DNA of 64,000 bases from Pseudonocardia humida. GTDB taxonomy: Bacteria; Actinomycetota; Actinomycetes; Mycobacteriales; Pseudonocardiaceae. The stretch lies in the NCBI RefSeq assembly GCF_023898865.1, contig NZ_JAGSOV010000057.1, positions 62,001-126,000 of the forward strand, in the 5' to 3' direction. Shown one piece after another: positions 55,419 to 61,811 of this stretch. Position 1 is the stretch's first letter. Every line of letters begins with the position of its first letter. The translations under genes were made by a program, and so were the position numbers. Under the pieces are notes generated by a model that saw only the letters and a list, made by a program, of their open reading frames with translations, made no database searches and had not been told where the DNA came from.

Positions 55419-56263
55419 GCGGTGCCGGCCGGGCCGCCGGTCAGGGGTCGACCGCCGCCGCGCCCGAGGGCGGGTGGGGCGGCGGCGGTCGCCGACGAAG
55501 CATCCGCGGTCGCCGGGCAGGGTGCGGCACGGGGACGGTCCGGGGACGGCGGGGCCGGCAGAGTGCACGCGACCAGCTCGGCCCGGTCGCGGACACCCGT
55601 CGCGCACCCGGGACCGATGCCACCCGAAGGTGTCGAGCGGACCTGGTGGCTCGACACGCTGGGTCCACCAGGTGATTGATCTCGTTGGTCAGGCCCGGGA
55701 GGCTTCCCGCGCCCCGAGGTGTGGGAGCTGAGGGGCACCGTCCAGGCGACGCGGTAGTCGTCCGGGTCGATGTCGTAGGCCTGCGGTGAAGTGCGGACGT
55801 GAAGGCCGGTGACGATTTCCGCGACCTGTTGGCGCTGCTCGGGGGACAGTTCGCCGCCCGTTGCCAGACAGGCGTCGACGACCGCGGTCAGTCCGTGGTC
55901 GTCGGGGCCCGACGACGCCCGAACCGTCCGCGGGCATCCTGCCGGCCCCGATGCATACCGCAGCGCATGGAGGGCGGCTGCCTGGGTGCGGTCTCCGAAC
56001 CACTGGTGCAAGCTCGTCGGATCGGGGTCGTCCTCGCGCGGGCTGCGCCGACCATCGCCCTTCTCCTGCTGCCTGCGGTTCGCGTACTCCTGCTGCGCCA
56101 CCGAGCGGGAGAACCTGCTCCGGCTGAGGATGTCCAGTGCCCGCAGCAGGGCGTCCTCATCGTGCTGGTACGAGCCGGCCACCTCCTCCAGGAGGCTGAG
56201 CGTGGCGTGCCGGCCGAGCGGCTGGTGACTCACGGCCGCGACGGTATCCCGGCCGTCCATCAC
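55355..56263 (-). CDS. Uncertain orphan protein
   Basis: The minus-strand frame is open for 302 codons. Residues about 15-190 look protein-like, with amphipathic helices (SLLEEVAGSYQHDEDALLRA, AVVDACLATGGELSPEQRQQ, VAEIVTGLHV). I recognise no family. The last ~110 residues are Pro/Ser/Gly-rich, pass through the terminator hairpin of the neighbouring gene and run 64 nt into it, so the frame may be over-extended or a stop may have been lost. G/C at third positions is weaker here than in flanking genes, hinting at a recent arrival or decay. Start is uncertain (GTG 56263, ATG 56260, GTG 56233). If it is not a gene, 55492-56287 is a non-coding gap. Confidence 0.4.
   Translation of the reverse strand: MMDGRDTVAAVSHQPLGRHATLSLLEEVAGSYQHDEDALLRALDILSRSRFSRSVAQQEYANRRQQEKGDGRRSPREDDPDPTSLHQWFGDRTQAAALHALRYASGPAGCPRTVRASSGPDDHGLTAVVDACLATGGELSPEQRQQVAEIVTGLHVRTSPQAYDIDPDDYRVAWTVPLSSHTSGRGKPPGPDQRDQSPGGPSVSSHQVRSTPSGGIGPGCATGVRDRAELVACTLPAPPSPDRPRAAPCPATADASSATAAAPPALGRGGGRPLTGGPAGTAQPRRPHSLARSVGSTAASPR
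55449..55491 (+). terminator. Terminator hairpin
   Basis: CGACCGCCGCCGC (55449-55461) pairs over 13 bp with 55479-55491; the loop is 17 nt. It lies 30 nt after the DUF1932 gene. Confidence 0.65.
55630..55673. other. Interleaved inverted repeats (pseudoknot-like)
   Basis: GTGTCGAG (55630-55637) complements CTCGACAC (55650-55657). ACCTGGTGG (55641-55649) complements CCACCAGGT (55665-55673). The order A-B-A'-B' would form an H-type pseudoknot in RNA with loops of 3, 0 and 7 nt, or two overlapping operator-like sites in DNA. Confidence 0.55.
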
Positions 56264-56287
56264 CCGGCCAGGCCTGCGCGACAGCCG

Positions 56288-57034
56288 CTAGCCCGTCGGC
56301 CCGAACCGCTCCACCCGGATCGCGGGCACCGGGACCCCGGCCTCGACCAGCACGGCCGTGGCGGCGTCGGCGAAGCCCGGGGAGCCGCACACGTAGACGT
56401 CCTCGCCCCCGCGGACCAGCCCGGCCAGGTCGGCCACGGCCAGCCGGCCGGCGGCTCGCCCCGCGCCCGGCGGGGCCTGGCGCGTGTAGAGCACCGTGGT
56501 CTGCGGCCCGACGATCTCCTCGGCGTAGTACAGGTCCTGCGGTGAGCGCGCCGAGACCACGAGCCGGACGAGGTCGGCGCGCCCGGTGAGCCGGGCCTGG
56601 CGCAGCATCGACATCAGCGGGACCACCCCGGACCCGCCGCCGACCAGCAGCGCGGGGGACGTGCCTGCCCAGGCGAAGAACCCGCCGATCGGGCCGCGGA
56701 CCTCCAGCTCGTCGCCGGGCTCGACGACGTCGCAGAGGTAGCCCGAGACCTCCCCGTCGGCGAGCCGCTCGACGGTCAGCTCGATGTGCCCGACCGGGGG
56801 CTCGTCGAAGCCGTCGGCCGGTGCCGAGGCCACCGAGTACGACCGCGACGCGGTGTACCCGTCGGGCGCGGTGAGGCGCACGACGTAGTGCTGGCCGGCC
56901 AGGTGCGGGCGCGCGGTGGGCAGCTCGAGCCGCAGGGTGCGCGCGGACCGGGTCTCGTCGCGCACCGAGCGCACCACGGCGTCCTGCCAGCGCAGCGTGG
57001 CGCGGTGGGTGGTGCCGTACGGGGTGGTGCTCAC
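56288..57034 (-). CDS. Ferredoxin/flavodoxin reductase-type FAD-binding oxidoreductase
   Basis: A 248-residue FNR-family flavoprotein. The FAD domain has YTASRSYSVASAPADG (RxYS motif), and the NAD(P) domain has PALLVGGGSGVVPLMSMLRQ, RLVVSARSPQDLYYAEEI and VYVCGSPGFADAATAVL. No iron-sulfur or globin domain is fused. It lies 41 nt downstream of the sulfite-oxidase-like gene on the same strand, so the pair should work together, with the flavoprotein passing electrons between NAD(P)H and the molybdoenzyme. GTG 57034 starts VSTTPYGTTHRATLRWQDAV. Confidence 0.87.
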   Translation of the reverse strand: MSTTPYGTTHRATLRWQDAVVRSVRDETRSARTLRLELPTARPHLAGQHYVVRLTAPDGYTASRSYSVASAPADGFDEPPVGHIELTVERLADGEVSGYLCDVVEPGDELEVRGPIGGFFAWAGTSPALLVGGGSGVVPLMSMLRQARLTGRADLVRLVVSARSPQDLYYAEEIVGPQTTVLYTRQAPPGAGRAAGRLAVADLAGLVRGGEDVYVCGSPGFADAATAVLVEAGVPVPAIRVERFGPTG

Positions 57035-57075
57035 GGTCCTCCGGTCGTCCGGTGGCGGCGGGCCCGGATGGACCG

Positions 57076-57684
57076 CTAGTCGCCCTGGTAGCGCTGCTCC
57101 TGCCAGGGGTCGCCGCGGTCGTGGTAGCCGTTGCGCTCCCAGAAGCCCTGCTCGTCGTGGTCCATCAGGCGCAGCCCGGAGACCCACTTCGCGCTCTTCC
57201 AGAAGTACAGGTGCGGCACCAGCAGCCGGGCCGGGCCGCCGTGCTCGGTGGTCAGCGGCGCGCCGTCGGCGTCCCACACGACCCAGGCCTTGCCGTCGGT
57301 GACGTCCTCCAGCGGCAGGTTCGTGGTGTAGCCGGTGTGCGAGACGGCCATCACGTGCGTCGCCGTGGGGAGCGGCCCCGCCGCCGCCAGCAGCGTGTCG
57401 ACCGAGACGCCGTCGAAGGTCATGTCGAACTTGGACCAGGTCGTCACGCAGTGGATGGCGCCGGCGTAGCGCGAGGGCGGCAGCGCGTGGATCTCGTCCC
57501 AGGTCCAGCTGACCTCGTTCTCGACCAGCCCCTCGACGGTGAACGTCCAGCGCTCGGTGCCGATGCGCGGGGTGGCCTCGGCGTGCAGCACCGGCCAGTC
57601 GTCGCGCGCGTCGTACTGACCCGGTGGAAGGCGCGGGTCGCGCTGCGCCCTCGACCGGCCGAGGAACCCTCGTGTGGTGGCCAT
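57076..57684 (-). CDS. Sulfite-oxidase-like molybdopterin oxidoreductase
   Basis: A 202-residue protein made of the oxidoreductase molybdopterin-binding domain alone. The Mo-ligating cysteine is C79 in AGAIHCVTTWSKFDM. Downstream are GGPARLLVPHLYFWKSAKWV and GLRLMDHDEQGFWERNGYHD, typical of the MsrP/YedY branch of the sulfite oxidase family. There is no Tat signal or heme domain, so it should be cytoplasmic, unlike MsrP. The substrate (sulfoxide, sulfite or other) is unknown. Together with the following FNR-type flavoprotein it forms a two-gene redox operon. Confidence 0.9.
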   Translation of the reverse strand: MATTRGFLGRSRAQRDPRLPPGQYDARDDWPVLHAEATPRIGTERWTFTVEGLVENEVSWTWDEIHALPPSRYAGAIHCVTTWSKFDMTFDGVSVDTLLAAAGPLPTATHVMAVSHTGYTTNLPLEDVTDGKAWVVWDADGAPLTTEHGGPARLLVPHLYFWKSAKWVSGLRLMDHDEQGFWERNGYHDRGDPWQEQRYQGD

Positions 57685-57788
57685 GTCCGCTCCCTCCGGG
57701 CCGGGACGCCCCGACCGAAGACCTTGCCAGCACCGGGTGCAGCGCGCGAGGGGGTGTGATGTGTTCCCGCGGTCGGGTCGTGCGGTCG

Positions 57789-58661
57789 CTACCCGTCGGT
57801 GCGGCGGGCCCCGAGCCAGGCGAGCAGGGCGGCCAGCGCGTCCTCGGTGACGGCGCCGGGGCGGTCGGAGCCGAGCCGCTCGGCGGCCGCGGCCCGCGCC
57901 CGCACGGCCAGGAAGGCGGTGCCGACCGCGGTCACCAGCCCGATCACCGCGGGCACGGCCGGGTCGTCGCCGCCGCGGGTGGCGACCGCGCCCGCCACCA
58001 CGGCGCCCGCGGCGGCACGGGGGAGCAGCGCGGGCAGCCCGGTGCGGGTCGGGGTGGCCGGCAGCTTGTCGCCGACGAGCTCGCCCGCGGCCGCGAGTGC
58101 GCTCAGCGCGGTGCCGGTGCGCCCGCCGAGCCTGCCCGCCACGGCGCCCCGGTCGCCGGGCCCGGACGTGGCGGCCAGCGCGGCGATGCCCGCGGTGCTG
58201 CGCGAACCGCTGGCCGCCCCGAGCGCGACGGCGCGCAGCAGCGCCGCCGGTCGCGGCGGGCGCACCGGCTCGCGCTGCTCGGCGACGCGGGCCACGGCGG
58301 CCAGGGTGGCGTGCGCGGCCAGCCCGAACAGCAGCGCGCCCGCCGCTCCGGCGACGCGCCCGGCGCCCGAGCGCGGCACGGGCAGCGGCCCGGCCCCGGC
58401 CAGCACCGCGGCGGCGGCCAGCAACGGCCCGCCGAACACCACCGGTGGGCGCACGCCCGCGGCGCGCAGCACGCCGGCCAGCCCGCCGACGGCGACCCCC
58501 GAGACGGGGCCGGCCAGCGCGCCGAGCGGGGCGAGCGGACCCTTGGGCCCGTCGGGGGTGGTGACGCGGTCGGCGGCGACCAGTCCGGCGGCGGTGAGCG
58601 CGGCCGTGCCTGCGGCGCCGGCGGCGGCCCCGCGCGCCAGCCCGCGGGTGATCGAGGTCAT
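57789..58661 (-). CDS. DUF4126-like membrane protein
   Basis: A 290-residue Ala/Gly-rich protein with about 7 weakly hydrophobic segments. The second half has GSRSTAGIAALAATSGP and ELVGDKLPATPTRTGLPALL, which match the DUF4126 pattern (G-RS-...-E-GDK-P). The first half looks like a membrane domain of similar size (PLAPLGALAGPVSGVAVGGL). Function is unknown. ATG 58661 overlaps the NUDIX stop (ATGA), so they are co-translated. Confidence 0.7.
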   Translation of the reverse strand: MTSITRGLARGAAAGAAGTAALTAAGLVAADRVTTPDGPKGPLAPLGALAGPVSGVAVGGLAGVLRAAGVRPPVVFGGPLLAAAAVLAGAGPLPVPRSGAGRVAGAAGALLFGLAAHATLAAVARVAEQREPVRPPRPAALLRAVALGAASGSRSTAGIAALAATSGPGDRGAVAGRLGGRTGTALSALAAAGELVGDKLPATPTRTGLPALLPRAAAGAVVAGAVATRGGDDPAVPAVIGLVTAVGTAFLAVRARAAAAERLGSDRPGAVTEDALAALLAWLGARRTDG

Positions 58662-59173
58662 GGGGCGAGCACCTCGTTTCCGGTGGTGTCGGTCAGGTCG
58701 GTGGCCAGCAGCCGGTCGATGAACTCCGCCTGGGCGGGCACCAGCTTGCGGCGGGCGGTCTCGGGGTCGAACCAGGCGGCCCGGTCGATCTCGGGGAAGC
58801 TGCGCCGCTTGCCCGACCGCGGCGGCCACTCCAGCTCGAAGGTGCCGGGGGTGATGTGCTCGGCGTCGAAGTCGGCACCCAGGGCGAACACGGTGATCTG
58901 CTTGCGCCCGCTGCGCTGCTGCACCGAGCCCAGGTCGTGCAGCGGGCCGGCGGGCGGCGGCGAGCCGAGCTCCTCGGCGAACTCCCGGACGGCGGCGTCG
59001 CGCGGCTCCTCGTCGGGCTCGTGCTCGCCCTTCGGGATGGACCACGCCCCGTCGTCCTTGCGGGCCCAGAACGGCCCGCCCATGTGCCCGAGGAGCACCT
59101 CGATGCCCGCGCCGTCGCCGGCCGGCCGGAAGAGCAGCAAGCCCGCGCTGAGTACCGCCACCCGCAGCAGCAT
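58658..59173 (-). CDS. NUDIX hydrolase
   Basis: A 171-residue NUDIX protein. The Nudix box is GEHEPDEEPRDAAVREFAEE followed by LG, fitting GX5EX7REUXEEXGU with all catalytic Glu residues. It starts MLLRVAVLSAGLLLFRP and has FWARKDDGAWSIPKGEHEPD, the group with a WSIPKGE entry loop seen in actinobacterial MutT-like enzymes. The C-terminal FPEIDRAAWFDPETARRKL is the family tail. It hydrolyses a nucleoside-diphosphate-X compound. It is co-translated with the DUF4126-like gene. Confidence 0.9.
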   Translation of the reverse strand: MLLRVAVLSAGLLLFRPAGDGAGIEVLLGHMGGPFWARKDDGAWSIPKGEHEPDEEPRDAAVREFAEELGSPPPAGPLHDLGSVQQRSGRKQITVFALGADFDAEHITPGTFELEWPPRSGKRRSFPEIDRAAWFDPETARRKLVPAQAEFIDRLLATDLTDTTGNEVLAP

Positions 59174-59206
59174 TCCAGACCGACCGGGGGTGCGCGGGAC
59201 CGGCGG

Positions 59207-59992
59207 TCAGGAGCGGCGCTCGTCCCGCCAGGCGATCCACTCCTTGAGCAGCCCCAGGTCGTAGTCCGGGCCACCGACGCCCACGGTGAACAGCGTGGCC
59301 CCCGCGGCGACGAGGTCGTCGGCGACCTCGCTCGGCGCCTTGCCCACCCCGATGGACCGCTCGATCCGGCCGGGGTCGCGGCCCACGTCGGCGCAGTGGC
59401 CGTCGAGGATGCCGTTCTTGCGGACGAGGGTGTCGACGTCGCCGAAGCTGTGCCAGATCTGGGCGTGCTCCGCGGTGTAGCGCAGGGTCTTGCGCTCGCC
59501 CCCGCCGCCGATCAGGATCGGGATCTCGCGGGTGGGCGCGGGGTTGAGCTTGGCCCACCGCGACCGGATGCGGGGCAGGGCCTGGGCGAGGTCGGCCAGC
59601 CGCGAGCCCGCGGTGCCGAACTCGTAGCCGTACTCGTCGTAGTCGCGCTCGAACCAGCCCGCCCCGATCCCCAGGATGAGCCGGCCCCCGCTGATGTGGT
59701 CGACGGTGCGGGCCATGTCGGCCAGCAGCTCCGGGTTGCGGTAGCTGTTGCAGGTGACCAGCGCGCCGATCTCGACGCGGCTGGTGGCCTCGGCCCAGGC
59801 GCCGAGCATGGTCCAGCACTCGAAGTGCTCGCCGTCGGGCTCGCCGTAGAGCGGGAAGAAGTGGTCCCAGTTGAACACGACGTCGACGCCGGCCTCCTCG
59901 GCCTCGGCGACCGCGCTTCGGATGCGGGCGTACTCGGCGTGCTGGGGCTGCAGCTGGACACCGATCCGGACGGGATGCGTCATGGAGATCAT
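59207..59992 (-). CDS. LLM-class F420-dependent oxidoreductase
   Basis: A 261-residue luciferase-like monooxygenase fold enzyme. It has RIGVQLQPQHAEYARIRSAV, VVFNWDHFFPLYGEPDGEHF, GALVTCNSYRNPELLADMAR (the F420/FMN-binding Cys-Asn-x-Tyr-Arg turn) and GRLILGIGAGWFERDYDEYG. The mycobacterial relatives use F420. The substrate is unknown. It may start at ATG 59992 or 59983 (MTHPVRIGVQL). A GATGATCTCC ribosome site is on the minus strand just upstream. Confidence 0.88.
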   Translation of the reverse strand: MISMTHPVRIGVQLQPQHAEYARIRSAVAEAEEAGVDVVFNWDHFFPLYGEPDGEHFECWTMLGAWAEATSRVEIGALVTCNSYRNPELLADMARTVDHISGGRLILGIGAGWFERDYDEYGYEFGTAGSRLADLAQALPRIRSRWAKLNPAPTREIPILIGGGGERKTLRYTAEHAQIWHSFGDVDTLVRKNGILDGHCADVGRDPGRIERSIGVGKAPSEVADDLVAAGATLFTVGVGGPDYDLGLLKEWIAWRDERRS

Positions 59993-60124
59993 CCTTTCAC
60001 CCGGACGTGCCGACGGCTCGGCCGGAGCGTGCCCGTATCGTGCTCACCCGGGGTCAGTGTCGGTGCACCGCCGGTTCCCGGGGCGGTGGGCGGACGGCTC
60101 GAGCACGGCAAGGAGCACGGCTGC

Positions 60125-60751
60125 ATGAATCCCGAGGAGAGCGCCGACATGTTCGGCGGGGGAGCGTCGGGCACCGAGCGCCCCGGGCGCCGCGGCCCGA
60201 CCATCGGGTCGGACGGTGCGGTGACACCGTCGGGCGGCACCACGGGCGGGCCCCTCCTGCCCGCTCAGGGCTTCGGCACCGACCTGCCCGCGGTCCCCGG
60301 CACGAGCTGGGCCTGGGACGGCGGTGTCCTGCCCGCGTCGATGCCGGCGCTGCCCGAGCAGCGCGCCGACTCCTCGCCCGCGGGCCTCCCGGAGGACGAG
60401 GAGAGCAGGCTGGGCGCCGGACCGACCTCGGTCGTGCGGCCCTACGTCCGCACGGGCGGACGCACCCGCTCCAGCCTCGACCTCTCGCTGGAGACCCTGG
60501 TCTCGGTGCTGCCCAAGGACGTGCCCTACCAGCTCCCCCTCGACGAGCACGCCGTGCTGGAGATCTGCCGCGAGCAGTCGCGCTCGGTGGCCGAGGTGGC
60601 CGCGCTGCACCGGATCCCGATCGGCGTGGCCAAGGTGATCATCGGGGACCTGGCCGCGGCCGGGCTGCTGGCCGTGCACCGCTCGTTCGCCGCGACCGGC
60701 CCCGACCTGGCGCTGATGGAGCGCGTGCTGGGCGGGCTGCGCCGCATCTGA
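60125..60751 (+). CDS. Orphan DUF742 (CvnC-type) protein
   Basis: A 208-residue protein. A disordered, Gly/Pro/Ser-rich N-terminal half (1-100) is followed by the DUF742 domain: VVRPYVRTGGRTRSSLDLSL, ICREQSRSVAEVAALHRIPI and VAKVIIGDLAAAGLLAVHR. DUF742 proteins (CvnC) normally lie between a roadblock gene and a Ras-like GTPase gene in conservons; here the gene stands alone. The usual length is about 125 residues, so the N-terminal extension is long. It probably acts as a winged-helix adaptor. ATG 60125 is preceded by CAAGGAG. Confidence 0.85.
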   Translation: MNPEESADMFGGGASGTERPGRRGPTIGSDGAVTPSGGTTGGPLLPAQGFGTDLPAVPGTSWAWDGGVLPASMPALPEQRADSSPAGLPEDEESRLGAGPTSVVRPYVRTGGRTRSSLDLSLETLVSVLPKDVPYQLPLDEHAVLEICREQSRSVAEVAALHRIPIGVAKVIIGDLAAAGLLAVHRSFAATGPDLALMERVLGGLRRI

Positions 60752-60767
60752 GCCGGACCCGGGCGGG

Positions 60768-61172
60768 TCAGGACTCGGCGGCGGCCTCCGCGGTGGCCTC
60801 GGCGGTGCTGCCCTTCGGTCGTCCGCCGCGGCGCATGTTGCCGTTGGTGGTGCGGCGGGTGGGGTCGATCAGCCGCTTCCACTTGCCCTGCGCGGCCTGC
60901 CGGCTGCTCAGCTGCGCCTGCACGGCGTCGGCCACCTTGGCCCAGGTCAGGCCGTCGGCACGGAGCTTGCGGATGAGGTCGCGCTCGTAGTAGTCGGCGA
61001 GGCGCCGCATCTCCTGGCACAGGGCGTACCAGGCGGCGGCGCCGTCGTGGGTGAGGTCGCCGAGCTTGGCGCGCTCCTTGAGCTCGTCGAGCTGCTCGGT
61101 GATCGACTGCCGCTTGCGGGCGATGGCGGGGTCGGCGCGCTCCAGCCAGCGCTGCGCCTCCTCGTAGTTCAT
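60768..61172 (-). CDS. Small HTH-like protein with C-terminal basic motif
   Basis: A 134-residue protein I do not recognise by name. A helical N-terminus (MNYEEAQRWLERADPAIARK) and coiled helix (about 20-65) lead to LIRKLRADGLTWAKVADAVQ, which looks like a helix-turn-helix. The tail is basic and ends in MRRGGRPKGSTAEATAEAA with an AT-hook-like RGGRPKG. DNA binding is therefore likely. The start codon is 2 nt from a perfect palindrome that also holds the -10 box, suggesting autoregulation and a leaderless message. The family appears actinobacterial. Confidence 0.65.
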   Translation of the reverse strand: MNYEEAQRWLERADPAIARKRQSITEQLDELKERAKLGDLTHDGAAAWYALCQEMRRLADYYERDLIRKLRADGLTWAKVADAVQAQLSSRQAAQGKWKRLIDPTRRTTNGNMRRGGRPKGSTAEATAEAAAES

Positions 61173-61174
61173 GA

Positions 61175-61191
61175 GTCAATCTTACATTGAC
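61175..61191 (-). promoter_or_regulatory. Operator GTCAAT-N5-ATTGAC overlapping TAAGAT -10 box
   Basis: A perfect 6-bp inverted repeat with a 5-nt centre. On the minus strand the centre contains TAAGAT (61184-61179), which ends 6 nt before the ATG at 61172. A protein bound here would block the promoter and the transcription start. Confidence 0.6.
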
Positions 61192-61307
61192 GCCGTCTTC
61201 CTGTCGATCTTTCGACGACATCGACCCCCGGCACCGGGGGAGGGAGGGCTGGTCGGCGCGCGGGGAGCGGGCCATGATCGGACCGGCAATGGATCGAGGA
61301 GGAACAC

Positions 61308-61784
61308 ATGACCGGTGACGAGATCGTGCTCGGCGCCCTTCCCAAGGGCATCACCCTCGCCGGCGAGGGCATGGAGAAGAAGGTGTGGAACGTGCTCGGC
61401 CACACCTACTACATGAAGGCCGCCAGCGGCACCAGCTTCGCGTTCGAGACCTACGACCCGCCGGGCACCGGCGTCCCGCCGCACGTGCACCCGCGCCAGG
61501 ACGAGCACATCTACGTGCTGGAGGGCGTCTTCACGCTCTACCTCGACGGCGCCTGGGAGACCGCGGGCCCCGGTGAGACGGTCCGGATGCCCATGGGCCT
61601 GCCGCACGCCTACTACAACCGTGGCGAGGCGCCCACCCGCGGGCTGTTCTGGGTGAGCCCGGCCGGGCGGCTGGCCGAGCTGTTCGACGGCCTGCACAAC
61701 CTGCAGGACCCCGACGAGGTCGTCCGGCTCTCGGCCGCCCACGACGTCGAGTTCCTGCCGATGGGCTCGGTCGAGGGCGCCTGA
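61308..61784 (+). CDS. Cupin-domain protein
   Basis: A 158-residue single-domain cupin. Motif 1 is PPHVHPRQDEHIYVLEGVFT with two His and a Glu as metal ligands (H-x-H-x4-5-E pattern). Motif 2 is the GPGETVRMPMGLPHAYYNRG stretch with the fourth ligand His. Such proteins bind Fe, Mn or Ni and may be dioxygenases, isomerases or sensors; the reaction is unknown. GAGGAGG just upstream of ATG 61308 is a very strong ribosome site. It converges with the helicase gene at a 27-nt gap. Confidence 0.88.
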   Translation: MTGDEIVLGALPKGITLAGEGMEKKVWNVLGHTYYMKAASGTSFAFETYDPPGTGVPPHVHPRQDEHIYVLEGVFTLYLDGAWETAGPGETVRMPMGLPHAYYNRGEAPTRGLFWVSPAGRLAELFDGLHNLQDPDEVVRLSAAHDVEFLPMGSVEGA

Positions 61785-61811
61785 CCGCGCCCCCGACCTG
61801 CTGGGGGCGGA

